The position numbers were made by a program, and so were the translations under genes. This document shows, one piece after another, positions 40,913-53,101 of a stretch of DNA of 62,903 nt; positions within the stretch are counted from its first letter, which is position 1; each line of letters opens with the position of its first letter. The DNA is from Saccoglossus kowalevskii. Lineage: Eukaryota; Hemichordata; Enteropneusta; Harrimaniidae. The notes under the pieces are model-generated. The model was not told the DNA's origin. It saw only the letters and a program-made list of their open reading frames with translations, and searched no databases. The DNA is taken from assembly GCF_000003605.2 (NCBI RefSeq), contig NW_003122916.1:33225-96127 (forward strand), given 5' to 3'.

Positions 40913-42978
40913 ATTCCTGGTATCTGAAATGAATGTACTGTCCTCTGGTGGTGATATAGAGAAAGACATGATGCTGTATTTTAATGGTGCCTCAAGTTTA
41001 GATGAATTTTCTTGAAACTGTTTGATATTGTTGTTTTGCAATGAACATGTTTTAGTACCCCTCCCCCTATGTTTTTCAACTGTTTTTGTAAATGGCTCTG
41101 AGGTGGGCGCTGTGAGAATTGTAAAGTTATCGAAATAACATCTTTGTTATGAATTGTAGTAAAATTTAATTTAAAATTTAATGCAGTGTACTATCTGAGT
41201 GTATAAGTGCTGTATTGCAGTCATCTAAGGTAACATTCACCATCAGGTTTAGGCATTTGCATTTTCTATGCTCAGATACTGCATATGCTGCGTACAACAC
41301 ACTGTACAGTGCACATGACACACTGCGTATGACACACTGACGAATGTATAGTTTCAGGTTTATATTAAGCACTATCATTTTGAAGGGCATATCAAATTTG
41401 TTATACATAATCCATTTATTTATTGGCAGAAGACACTAAATCAGATTAAAATGTTGACGTAGTTGGTGAAAATATGTTACAAATGTCACTATAATGAGGA
41501 CTGCTGCTAAAACATTTTTTAATTTTATTGAACTCACAATTCATGAAAATTTGTCACTTGTGAAATCAGTTACCATGGTTACCTGTAGAAAGAAAGAAAG
41601 AAAGAAAAGACCATGCTTAGGCCAAAACAAAATAGATTTTGCTTTCATCATCGCACACATCAGACCGAAACCTCTCACATTTTGATTTTGCATACTAGTA
41701 AAGTGTACCACTGCAGAATGGAGAAATGTCCGTTTTCTGTTTAGAGAATCTGTTGTGGATTCAAATCAACATTCAATGCATGCACTTGAAAGCATAATTT
41801 GATAAATGTTAAACTTTTGACATAAATCTTTTTATTCTAGTATTAAATAAACTTACTACCGGTACAATTTTTTGTCCCGGAAGACAATGAAACAAAATCT
41901 TTTTTTTTTATTGTCTTACCTGTATGAAGCAAAGAAAGACAAACAAAAGAAAGTTTTGTATTAAATACAACCACATTTTTTATTATATCTTTATGCTAAT
42001 GTGTTGAAATTTCACATGAGAAAAATAAAATCTACAAACAAAAATACTTCTGTTTTTTTTTTTGTGTTTTTTGTTTTTTCAAAGTTTAATATAGATATAA
42101 AATAAGAATCTAGAAAACTTTAATAATATATACACTCTAGACAACCAAATGGCCATTGTCACATAAAATAATTGAAACGAAGACGGTAGACACTGGCAGA
42201 TGTGGTCCAATAGTGCCAAATATCTTAGCATAGCCAAGTCTTGTCTTATAAATTAGGTCAGTCCTGCTTATAAATATGCACAATATACTTTCTCTAGTAC
42301 AGGTGTAGGTTGATTGACATCTTGGCGTGTCTTGATATGTTTAAATAAAGGCATTTTCAGAAGGGCAAAACTAGACATGGCTTATAATTGGTCAATTTGC
42401 ACAACTGAATATAGGAACAGAATTTGCAAACTTAGAAAGTTCTGGGTGCAGTATGCATAGCATTGACGTGATACATGGGTAACCTTTGGCTAGCTGGGTA
42501 AATTTGTGGGTACGCCCTCTTTAATACAACGATGACTACCCCATAGTTAAATACACGGTTTATCTGCATTTGGGTGAGTGGGTATACACTGGTTAGATGG
42601 ATAGAACTGTAGGTACTCTGGTTGGATGTGGGTTACCCCCTAGTTGGACGAGTAGAACTGTGGGTACTTGTGGTTGGATGTGTGGATGTGGGTACCCCAT
42701 GGCTAGCAATAGGTATATTGAAGATTAGCTGATAGAATAATTATCAAATATATTTATATATACATTAAGGCAGTTATAAATGTTGGCCAAATTGGTAACA
42801 TAAATTTATATACATAAATATTCTATGTACACTTATTACACTGAATCCTAATTCTCTGTTTATCCCAGAATTAACTTCTGTGACATTTCAAGATGGAAAT
42901 GCTGGTGACATTTATAAAAATGTAAAAAAATGTTTTACATTTTTTTTTGATAGCTAAATTCCTGACAGGTTTAAATAT
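40913..42978. other. Shared 3' region of the convergent genes chchd1 (+) and admp (-)
   Basis: There is no coding content. Plus-strand AATAAA occurs at 41846-41851 and about 42024. Minus-strand AATAAA occurs at 41979-41984. If the distal signals are used, the two transcripts would overlap tail to tail. Confidence 0.5.
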
Positions 42979-43351
42979 TCAGTGACAGCCACAGCTTGCT
43001 GCTACCATATCGTCATATTGCTTAAGCACTACATTGTCATCTTCATCGAAGTACAACAAGCTGATGGAAAATAGTTTATCGGGTACACAACATGGCATGG
43101 CTACTTCGTCTCCCAGCTTCAGTGCATTGACTATGCTCTGCACTGTAGCATGATTGGTCGGTTTTGATGTCTGCCCAAGTGGAAACGGGCATTCTCCTTT
43201 GCAGTGATATGCGTTGTACCCTCGTGGAGAAATGATCCACCCTGACCAACCAATCTCTTCGAAATCTACGTAAAGTTTCTGTTTTGAGCATGGTGTCTTG
43301 TATTGTTTTGTTGGCATGGGCTGACTTGCTGTCTCGTCTTCTGTTGCTTGT
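42979..43351 (-). other. admp: Mature ADMP ligand domain (TGF-beta cystine knot)
   Basis: This is the part of the last admp exon downstream of the dibasic RRKR cleavage site. Translation gives a linker rich in Q/T/P and then the seven-cysteine knot. The fourth and fifth cysteines are adjacent (MPCCVP); the fourth is normally the dimer-bridging cysteine in BMPs. The whole ligand is encoded by a single exon. It ends in CGCH and then a TGA stop. Confidence 0.92.
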
Positions 43352-46197
43352 CTCTTCCTGCGAATGCTTTCATCATATCTATTGGTATTCACATTAGGTT
43401 TGTTAATACTTTGCTTCTCGGTGTTGGTTCTGGTAGCGTGTATCATGTCGCCGTACGTCTGCATGATGTAGTCGTAAGTATAGTCATAATCAGTAGTTCC
43501 TGAAACAATGAGATAGTATTTAGTAAACATTATTTGAATAAAAATATACAACTTCCAAATTTTATAATTTGCTTATGTTAAAATGATATTTGCTATGAAG
43601 TTGAAATAGTTATACAAGTTTATAGTATGAACTCACCACCACTGCCTTCTGTGACCCTGGATTCCACTTGTTTGCTGTCATCGTTTGTAAACGTGACCAA
43701 GATTGGTTGCTTACTGCTGTGATGTTCCTTCTTTTTTGCAAAGCGAATAACTGAGTTATCTAGTGTTGTGATGCCAGTCATCGTTGACACAGTAACCATC
43801 AAACCGTGATTTGAGGATGGATCTTCACGCCATGATTTAACCGCTGCAATGAAAAAAAAGAGGAATTTAGTAAGATCTCAGGTTATGGCATTTTGTTGTA
43901 ATAAATCAACAGCCAATGCTTTCATGATTTCCAAGGTTATTAAATATGAAAGAAGAAATGAATTGTGGGTACAGAATGACAGGAAAACAATTTATAGTGA
44001 TTATGCAAAATTAAAAAGATATCTCAAAACTGCCGTAAAGGGCGCTGTAATTATCTTGCTAGCGTGTGCCTTTGTTTTTTTTCTGTAAATAAATTGTACA
44101 CAGAAACCTTACCTGGCGTTATGCTAAAGACTTCCCATCCTGTACCGTGTGCACCAACGAGTCTTGCGCCAATCATCTTGGATTTTTCTAGAGATAATTC
44201 TTCACTTAGTAGTTGGTGAATATGAACCTGTTTTAGGCAAAAAAATGGAACTATTATTTAGTGAACAAAATACTAAGAGATATTGTATTATAATATAAAT
44301 TTGAAAACGGATGAGCTCCCAAAAATCGACAAGTATGTCCTCATATGGCACTTGTTAGCAATGTAAATTACCTCGAAAAAATGTTGTCTTCTGCTGTCCT
44401 CAAGACGGCCTTTAGGTTTAAGTTTGAAAAGATGCAATTCGGCTTGGAGCATATCTTCGCTCTGGGGCACAGTTGAAACATTAAAAAAGAAATGCGTCTT
44501 TGTCATTTGTCCTGCAAATGAAAAAAAATAATAATTAGGATTGCTGCCCCAACATGAAATTTACAATGCCTTTGTTTTTAATCAGCGCCGACAACTGAGC
44601 TTGGTTTGGTCAGTTTGTACTGATCTGCTTCATAGTCTAGTGAATGCGAACGTTCAACATTGTATATTTTTCTGTAGAGAAACAAAAAAAAATCTGGTAT
44701 TTCAAGAATGTCGCCCATGGTTCTCACTTGGGGCAGCACAATTGTAACCATGACAACGTTTATGAAAACTAGTGCCGTGCCCGTATATTGTCTGATGACA
44801 CTCCGTCGATGGGTGATTGATGGCGCTATTCAGTGGCAGCGAAAAGTTGCCCGCGATATAGCTGGAGGACACCAGATGTTTCTCCCGACAACAATGTGTT
44901 TGATACTGCGTGTCCATATATTGGTGATTCATTCCAACACTTAAGAGTTGCTTTTTTTTAAATGCGCAGAAATAAAAAAATGTTTTAACGCGTATTCTTG
45001 AAACCATTGCTTCAACAACCTGTTGTCACGATACGGTTTCCAAACAGTTTTCAAATCTGTTCTTGTCTAATCAACACCATTGTCGTCTATATCTCATTAG
45101 CTGTGATATTCATTGCGAGCCAATAGCAAACTGACAACAGCCATTGTTTTCAGGTGTGAATTCAATACATCACTTAGGGGAAGGTGTGAATTTATCGGTG
45201 CAGCCGCTTTTCAATTGCAAATTTGCATTTTCTTTCAACGTCGGAGTTTTTGTTAAATAATCGTTAATTCCACTAAAGCCAAACAACGTCAATTTAAATT
45301 AGTTATCTCCGAAGCAGCTCTGCAATGTACAGAAAAACGACTTTTTTACTAATTTAAGCACAATTGAAAAAAAGCATTGTTGTATGGTTGTACACCGCAA
45401 GGTGCACCACAGATGTGTGTAAATTTGTTGACCGAAGTAAAACAGTGTGTAGACGTAGCGAGCTCACGACGTTTAAAGTTACGCGCATTCCAGCGTTACC
45501 TAGAAACACAACGTTCTGGAGGGTTGCTTCAAGTAGTAATTCACATAGTTCTAAAAACATATACACGCCAGCAAAATAATAAATCAGGGCTCGCAATTGG
45601 GGATATTTATTAACACGAACTTATTAAATTAATGTGTCGTTACTGAATATTTGCGTTAGTTCTGGTGACGTGGAATTGTGCCGAATACCTGATATGAAAT
45701 GGCGCGACACGGGATGATTTGATTAGCCTTACGATAAATCTTACTACTTTAAATAAAAAAGAAGGAAAAAATACGTCACGGTCAACGATTTTCGACACAT
45801 GCGACTTATAGACACAGATTTATATCGAAAAAAAAAAAGAGTTAGAATTAAATTTGATTAAATGTTACATACCTTTGTCGGGAAAGGATCTTATAATATT
45901 GGCGTGGTATGGATTGGGTGCTCTCGTAATGCCGCTGTCATCCGCGATACTTCGGTAAAGTTCTACCATAAACTGGGGAGGAGAGTGTCGATGCATTGCT
46001 TGTTGAGGTCGGTTGGGCATTCCGAAAACTTCCAAAAGTTGTTCAATTGCCTGTTCTCGTACCGCGTTATTTAATTCTTCCATCTTTTCCATCCTAGTAG
46101 AATCCATCTGTAAATTATCCTGATTATACGGAACTGGGGACGTGAGAACCATTCGGCAGAGCGCGCAGGCAAAGGTGACAAATTCCAGTGGTCGCAT
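42979..46197 (-). CDS. admp: Anti-dorsalizing morphogenetic protein (ADMP), BMP-family ligand, 5 exons, 435 aa
   Basis: Exons in transcript order are 46197-45873, 44511-44372, 44227-44113, 43843-43637 and 43499-42979. All introns are GT/AG and phases agree (1308 nt in total). The protein begins with a hydrophobic signal-like segment (residues 1 to about 20). A TGF-beta propeptide follows, containing LLEVFGM, PPQFMVELYRSIADDSG and IIRSFPDK. A furin-type RRKR site sits at about residues 309-312, and the mature domain is about 123 aa. That domain has all seven knot cysteines (TPC, YHC, GEC, PCC, CGC-H end) and the motifs WIISPRGY, NHATVQSIVNAL and YDDMVAASCGCH. The WREDPSSNHGLMV propeptide stretch and the neighbouring pinhead gene favour ADMP over BMP2/4. 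It should be a secreted ligand for type I/II BMP receptors in dorsoventral patterning. The start ATG has A at -3 and is the first ATG in its frame; the frame stays open upstream without one. Phylogeny could still place it as another BMP-like ligand, but I think ADMP is much the likeliest. Confidence 0.93.
45152..45190 (+). promoter_or_regulatory. Pair of T-box half-sites in admp intron 1
   Basis: AGGTGTGAA occurs at 45152-45160 and again at 45182-45190, in the same orientation and 30 bp apart, inside the 1.36-kb first intron of admp. With the promoter palindrome and further AGGTGTT half-sites upstream (around 46499, 46699 and 47006) they form a local cluster. Confidence 0.35.
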
Positions 46198-46304
46198 ATT
46201 TTCTGTCAGAGTGGATGCTTCGGGATTTCGCTTACAACGCCTTGGTGTGAATATCAGACGTCGGTTAGTTGGGGAAGCCCTCTCAATTGCTTGCACCTGA
46301 ACGG

Positions 46305-46320
46305 CAGACTGACTGGCGCC
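46305..46320 (-). promoter_or_regulatory. BMP silencer-element match upstream of admp
   Basis: Read on the minus strand the site is GGCGCC-AGTCA-GTCTG. It matches the GRCGNC-N5-GTCTG consensus of Smad (Mad/Medea) plus Schnurri silencer elements at every fixed position. It lies 108 bp upstream of the admp ATG, probably in the 5' UTR or core promoter. Admp is repressed by BMP signalling in the animals studied. Function here is inferred from sequence only. Confidence 0.55.
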
Positions 46321-46393
46321 AGGGGCTGTCTCGGTTCTTTAGCCATGGAGACATTTGAATGTCGATTGTCAGACTGAATAAGGTGATTGACAG

Positions 46394-46415
46394 TTTGACA
46401 CCTCAAGGTGTGAAA
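46394..46415 (-). promoter_or_regulatory. Near-palindromic T-box site in the admp promoter
   Basis: On the plus strand, arm TTTGACACCT is followed by CA and then arm AGGTGTGAAA. The arms are inverted repeats with one mismatch. Each arm is a T-box half-site (AGGTGTGA type), so this resembles the palindromic Brachyury-family site with a 2-bp spacer. It lies about 200 bp upstream of the admp ATG. Confidence 0.5.
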
Positions 46416-46444
46416 CCCCGCCCACAAACCAGTGGCGAGCCAAT
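46416..46444 (-). promoter_or_regulatory. GC box and inverted CCAAT box, proximal admp promoter
   Basis: The plus strand reads CCCCGCCC at 46416-46423, directly abutting the T-box palindrome, and CCAAT at 46440-46444. On the transcribed strand these read GGGCGGGG and ATTGG. No convincing TATA box is seen. Together they suggest transcription starts between about 46390 and 46250. Confidence 0.4.
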
Positions 46445-49400
46445 GAGAAAATACATAAAATCCGCTTAACACAGAAACAAAGGCGAGTCTGTGACGCCAA
46501 GGTGTTCGGTATGACATTATCACCTCCAGCACACATCCAACAAAGATTTAATTGAGCTTTTCACCACTAATTAAAGAAGGGATGGATCGAAGATGAAATT
46601 CATTGAAATCATGAATTGATCAAGACAGCTGCGAACACTTGTTGAATACGCTAATCGTGAAGTATTTCCATATACATCATCGGTGTTTTCGTTATGCCAG
46701 GTGTTTCGATAGGTTAGGGGAGGGGTCGGTAAACTTATTAACGATAGTAACATTACCCCCTTCAAAATTTGGTCATATGCCAAGTTATCGAACCCTCATT
46801 AGTGAGTACGCGCCACAGCTGGTTTAAAAATCTCGTATTCTCTTCAGATATGTGGGTGGAAAAACGCCACATGGTGGATTGTTCATCTACCTAGATATGT
46901 TAGTCAAGTTTGTCGCTCTTCACTTAAGTACATTTTACTCTGTTTCTGTGTATTCTGATAAAGCCGAACTCGCAAAGGAGTCATAGCGCATTCAGCGTTC
47001 CTCGCCAGGTGTTAGTCGATACCATTATAATTTAGGGTAAGCTAGGACTTCAACTTTTGGAGTTTCTCCTCAATTTTGTGTACGTCGTTGTTTTACATCG
47101 GTGGTTAAATATATCTTGTTTAATAAAAGTACCCTACCGATAATTTTTTTCTCACTTTCCCGAACCAAGAAGACTATCACTAAAAATAGGATTATATGAT
47201 TTAAAAGCAGGAACACGTGTATTGGAGTATTTATTCCAGGTCAGATTCGGGAAGGAATGGAGGGAGGGAGGTTCCCCACTGTCATTGTGCGTTGTCTTTG
47301 CTTTCCCTATTGTGCCAGTAACGACGTGTAAAGCAATATTGTCTGGCTTCTAGGATTGTGCTTTGTATACATGTAACCTTTTTATCGTTCCTCTGTGTTT
47401 ACATAGGTGCGTTTTAACGAACCATAGCACATGTTTTGAGAAAGACGTGTTATCTGGGACTCCTCTCCAGAAATCTGTTTTCCGATTTGAAATCACATGC
47501 TGTAGTTATCACTCAAAAAGGACGAGTCAGATCAACTGATGCTTACATTGCGGAGTTTGGTGATGATGATCCCGAAATGCCGAGATGACATTGATCAGTT
47601 TTAGTGTACATCTTGCCTGGTTCTGTCATCAAATACATTGCATTGCTTGGCACGGCCAAACGGTCAATTTTTAGAAACCAGTCAATTCTTTGTCTTAATT
47701 CACGTATGTGATGGAATTCAGATAGCAAGCATGGGATAAAGCCTGCCAAATTTCTCTCATCTTTGCTGGCCGCAAAATAACATGTACGCTATTTGAAACC
47801 GCCCAAAGCTTAACGGCAAATTGATAAAGCTGTGTCATGTTTTCGAACTTAAGGCATGGAAACACGGTCGTCGCGTACAATAAAATGTATATAACAGACA
47901 CACACTGTGTTTCCACAGAATATATATAGAAACATGTAGTGTATGACTTGACAGCCTTGAACAAATGGCAAAACCTTGCAAGGAAAAGTTGTGCACGAGT
48001 AAGCTACTAGTATGCACAACAATCGACAATGTTACGCGCGACGAAACTATGCACGTGTTAAAAACACCACCAACTCAAATAATGTTTCAATTGCTGCTAC
48101 ATGGCAACGTTTTGTTTTCATTTTGCCAGTTTTGACATCTCTATGTCGAGGCCACTGACAACTGCTACTGGTGTAATTAACGAGGCGTCCTGCCCGTGTA
48201 TTGTTAACGGGCATGGCCTTTATACAGGGGCATTGGTAACATTAACCCAATGTATGCCATCAAGACTTCATTTGAAAACACTTGTGTTATATTGCGAAAG
48301 TTTGCGAGCCTAGACGGGTACGTTAGGTAACTTACACGACATCATACATCTTATAACGGACGAACAGATTTTATTTTCACATAGAAGTGTCAATAAGCTA
48401 GGTGAGAAATACCTAGGTATATGTGTGAACACATTATTTATATTTCTACGTAGTGGTACGTTTTCATTTTAAGAACACGTTACAGCAACACAAACTGTGA
48501 ATTTGAAAAATAGGTGAGAAAAACAATTTGAAATGTTCTTGGTAGTCGCTATACATTTTCAGTTAACAAAGGCTAACGCATAACGACACGTACGACAATA
48601 TGATTAAACGTATATAATGTATTGCATGTATTTACAATAGAACATAACTTAGAAATGTAGAACACATATAATAATTTATTCTATTGACACGCCGAGTCCC
48701 AGAGTTTACTAGATAACATGCAATCAGGGTCATATTTTGATATAATTATCATTATGCATTCCTGTCCATGTATGTATATACTACGTCCGTCCTTGGACAA
48801 TATTGCGATAACGTGATACAGTAATAAATGCTTTTATCTGTACAACCTTGGCATCTTCTGTCAATTAGGACCGGACGCCCTCTATGTTGTGGTGAGCGGC
48901 ATAACAGAGCGAATCAACATAAAGTATTAAAAACAAATAAAAAGTACCCATAATTCCGTTGACATTTCTCAACACCTAAATTGACACAATACTGGATACG
49001 CGCTTATTAGCTGTAGGTGTTCTCGACAAATGTAACATATGACATGGCCCGGGGATAATGAACAGCAGATATCGCCAATATATTACTTACACAGTGTTGA
49101 TGTGTTTATTGACTTTTCTTCATCATTGCCGCTTCCTGAGACCCACATGTTGAAGTCATCGCCCCGTACGATTTGACAAGGCTTTGGTCAACCTTGTTTG
49201 AGCAGTAATTCGCGGAAATAAAAGTAACTTTATAATTATTTAAAAAGACTCCAAGTTTTAATCTCTCCCATCTGTTATGTTGATTAGCCACAGTCACGCT
49301 CACTTACAGTCAACTTACAACCGTAACCACCGGTTCCATCTTTTCGTCACAAATTCACAAAATAGTCCTGTTCATAGTCTGTCCTATCTTTCAATTGATC

Positions 49401-51137
49401 GGGACAAAAATAGTAATTTTTTATAGTTTGTCTGTTGGCTCCAAAATCTGGATTTATTTCCAGAAATATTGAAGAACATAAGAAAAAAGTGCAGAAACAT
49501 TTGGGCGAGAAAGTCTGGTGGTGAAAAAGGTCAGGGTATTATATAATAACATTGGCGTCGAAATAAATTAAACCGTTAAGAGCAGAGCTCGCGGTGGTCT
49601 GCTAATATGTAAGTCAATACAAATACGTCACACCTGCATGAGGTCACGTGTTTTATTTATCTGATTATAACTTTGTCTTAGCAAAACATTTATCGTCAAA
49701 TTATTCATAACATTACTATACACAATAAATGTTACTGTTTTGGGTAAGATAAACATGCACCGCCCGCGTGTTATTATCATATTATATCCAACCTTTGAAG
49801 TTCGTGATCTAACTGCAAATTTATTTTATTGAAAATCACCAGATACCATAGTTATACGCTGTATATTGTAAAAGAATGTCTGATCGGTGGGAATCTCGCT
49901 TAAACGGAACAATTATAACCCCACAGCTGGGATATCTTCAATATTACCGTAATCCCTCTAAATGCAATTGAAACACGAAATGCGTAATCAAAGGGCATGC
50001 CAGTCTGGGCTGTACCGTACAGGTGGGCTTCTTCTGAATTTACAGTTTTCACTTAGGGGTCGTCTCAAACCTTGTACCCATGGAGTTATCTGCTGCAGTA
50101 CACACATACGAACTATAAGAATGTCGGACGTGGGTATGTTTTCTTCATTTTGTGACATAAACGTAAATGTTTTTTAAGTTAACTGTTGAGTGTGCGCAAT
50201 CATCTACAATGGCCATGTACACCGCTGGAGAGAGACGTACCCTATTTTTGAAAAAACAAAACAAAAAAACACCGACTGCGTTCCACAAATACTGGTCTGT
50301 GCAACCCCAAACCCGCAGCTGTGAGCTGTGAGCGTCCAATCATTGATGACTATATCAAGTTACCTGTGCGATTCACATAAACAATACCGGGCCTCACCTG
50401 CATAAACGCTAGCTTTGACAAAAACAATGACTTGAATAAACTTTACAATGTTTATTGTTACAGTCAGTCAAAGAACAACAACAACGGCAACAAACGAACA
50501 CAAACAGCGCTGGATCATTTGTAGATTTTTTTATTAATATATTTTACAGAAATGGTAATAGGATACGTGGTAATATGTACAAAGGGAATATACTAGTAGT
50601 ATAGAACACAACATCGTATCAGATTGTGCACGCTTTGTGCAGCTTGCTCACATAAGTCAACGTTACTGCGGCCGTCATTTGTTTGTGCCAGAATTGCAAT
50701 ATAGATTTGAATCGTCTTTTGCTTGAAGCACTACGGGTCGTGTTATGAACTAGTCATGGACATGCATTGAATAGTAAACCTTGCTTCAAAATAACTGCGA
50801 TATATTTCCTGTTGAAATAAAAAAAAATGGGGGTATAGCCCATCTGGAAATTGTTTTTGTTCAATTCGTTTTCATGTAATCACAGGATGTGCTGGTGCGA
50901 ATAAACACGCGTTCAATGAACCATGGTGAGCATATACTTTGATGAACGATCCGCTTCCGTGTATAGCATGACGTCACATTCGCCTCTGCCAGTGCCGCCG
51001 CCGATTAGCGTTCACTGTCGATTAAAACTTGAGGATGGTAGTATGATCGGAGAATGCTCCCTGTGTTCCTTGTTTTAAATGAAAATACCAGTGTACGCAG
51101 ATGTTGATTTATATACTTTTTGCAATGTAACAGTTTC
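46445..51137. other. pinhead-admp intergenic region (about 4.7 kb)
   Basis: No exon or transposon copy is recognisable here, in contrast to the repeat-laden left third of the window. It holds scattered T-box half-sites (AGGTGTT near 46499, 46699 and 47006; TCACACCT at 49628-49635). Low repeat content would fit a regulatory region, but this is only an impression by eye. Confidence 0.5.
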
Positions 51138-51143
51138 TTTATT
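51138..51143 (-). terminator. Poly(A) signal overlapping the pinhead stop codon
   Basis: The minus strand reads TGTAAATAAAG, so AATAAA overlaps the final Lys codon and the TAA stop. If used, the 3' UTR would be only about 20-40 nt. Other AATAAA copies on this strand occur further on, for example near 50529-50534, so the choice is open. Confidence 0.35.
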
Positions 51144-53049
51144 TACATGAACATTCGTTGACAGCGAGGACGGTCTTAACAACGCCCCCTCGCGATACGA
51201 ATTGGTGTGTTGTGTATGTCTTCGGCAGGCAGCTCACATTTTTCTTTACCAGAGACATTAAGCAGACATTTGGATCCGATGGCGATCTGTCAACAAATTA
51301 ACAGTTTATAGCGTCAATTATCAGTCTTCACTATAATGGCGTTAAAATTGTGACACAATATGAAAAAGGAAATAATTCATGATGTTCGCACTCGAAATAT
51401 TAAAACTGTAGAATACACGTCACACATCTTACCTCATAACACATCGAAGATGATTGGTCGTTGAGCACGTTCCTACACATCGTCCAATATCAATTTCCTG
51501 TAGAACGAAAAGAAACAGAAATTCTAATGATTTGCATATGTACAATGACGTCAGTCTAGATAACGATTTTTAATTGGCCAATGTCGAATCAACTCTTGGC
51601 GTGGATAAAATACTTTTGACGAATTCAATTCCTAAAATTTTAAGAGACTGTCTAATCTAAAGACAGACGTAAAAATAGTACCAAACTTGTGTGTATTTTG
51701 ACCTGTTTTCAACTCAGTAGTAAAATGTTACCATGGTAACCTGGTGTGCGTTTGTGTTTTCGTTCTTTACTTGATAAGTACTTTTGCTAAGCAAAATATC
51801 ATTAATTTCACATTACTGTTTTTAAATATGCAATATGGACAAACACGAAAACAAATATTGTTAATATTTGTGTTTGATACTACAGCATACTGAATACCAA
51901 ATAGGATTATAATTTACTAGTATCATGAACTACTTTGAGCAGATCATATGATAGTTGCTGTATTCTTTCAATGAAAAATAAAAAACACTACTACGCATGT
52001 GCAGTTATTGCTACTGTACGTACTGAAAACAACCAAGACAAACGAGTATTAGAAAACTGTATTCTTTCATCGATTAATCCCTTATACGAGGCATAAGCAA
52101 TGATTTTATTTCACCATAAAAGGAAATCAAATCAATTTGTATGTGATCGACTATGCTGAAGCTGATTTTGAAGTACAGTATATAATCTCATCAATTATAT
52201 TATATTAATTCATATCTATTATTGAAAAGGGCACTTTGTTTAAATTATTCATTGAATAATTACTAAGGATTATGATTAACCACTATCTTTTAGGGACACG
52301 TTTGTTTGTGTCCAAGTTCAATTTTACGTCACGGTTACCATAGTTACGCGTAGATGTGTTACACAGCTATGATTGTGGTTCGCTGTCACGGTGAGGGCTC
52401 CCGTACATATATATGAGAAAACGGTAACAATGAAAGATCGTGAAGCCAGTTCTTATTACCTTATGCTGTTGGACCGTCCTGTTAACAACAGAGTCGTAGA
52501 CTATCTCATAGTAAGACTGCATATAAGGAACACGGTAACATTCTGACTCACAGCTACACTCGTCAATGATCTCCACACATTCTTTACCTACAGGTGATAA
52601 AATATAAAACAGCATGTACATACACAGATCAGAAAGGCTCTCTTCCGTTCTACGAAATGCTAGAAAGCAGAATAACATGTTCCATTCACCATGCCAAGCA
52701 AGAGGGTCAAACGTGACATTGAACGACTTGAATCAACAACAAATATTTCAATATTTTCAATTTATACACATCATGCTGGCAAATAGACAAGTATGGTTCT
52801 ACTCAGAAGAATTTCTTTTTTTATATTATGTTTATTAAAATATTAACCACAAACCAAGTCATTATCAAAAAACAAAACAAAACAAACCAAAACTCTATTC
52901 GATTCTGTACTATTCTATTATTTTAGCTGCTGAAATAGACAACAATCTACAGCGTAAACATATCCTATCTCTCGTGATTAAATGGGGACAATTATAGAAT
53001 TTGTAAACATCATTGTATGCGCATTGCCCGGATATATGAGCATGTTTCC

Positions 53050-53101
<52 letters not shown>

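Noticed and set aside
46198-46296. Extension of admp exon 1 upstream of its first ATG
   Set aside because: The frame stays open but contains no ATG. The Met at 46197 is followed directly by a signal-peptide-like stretch.
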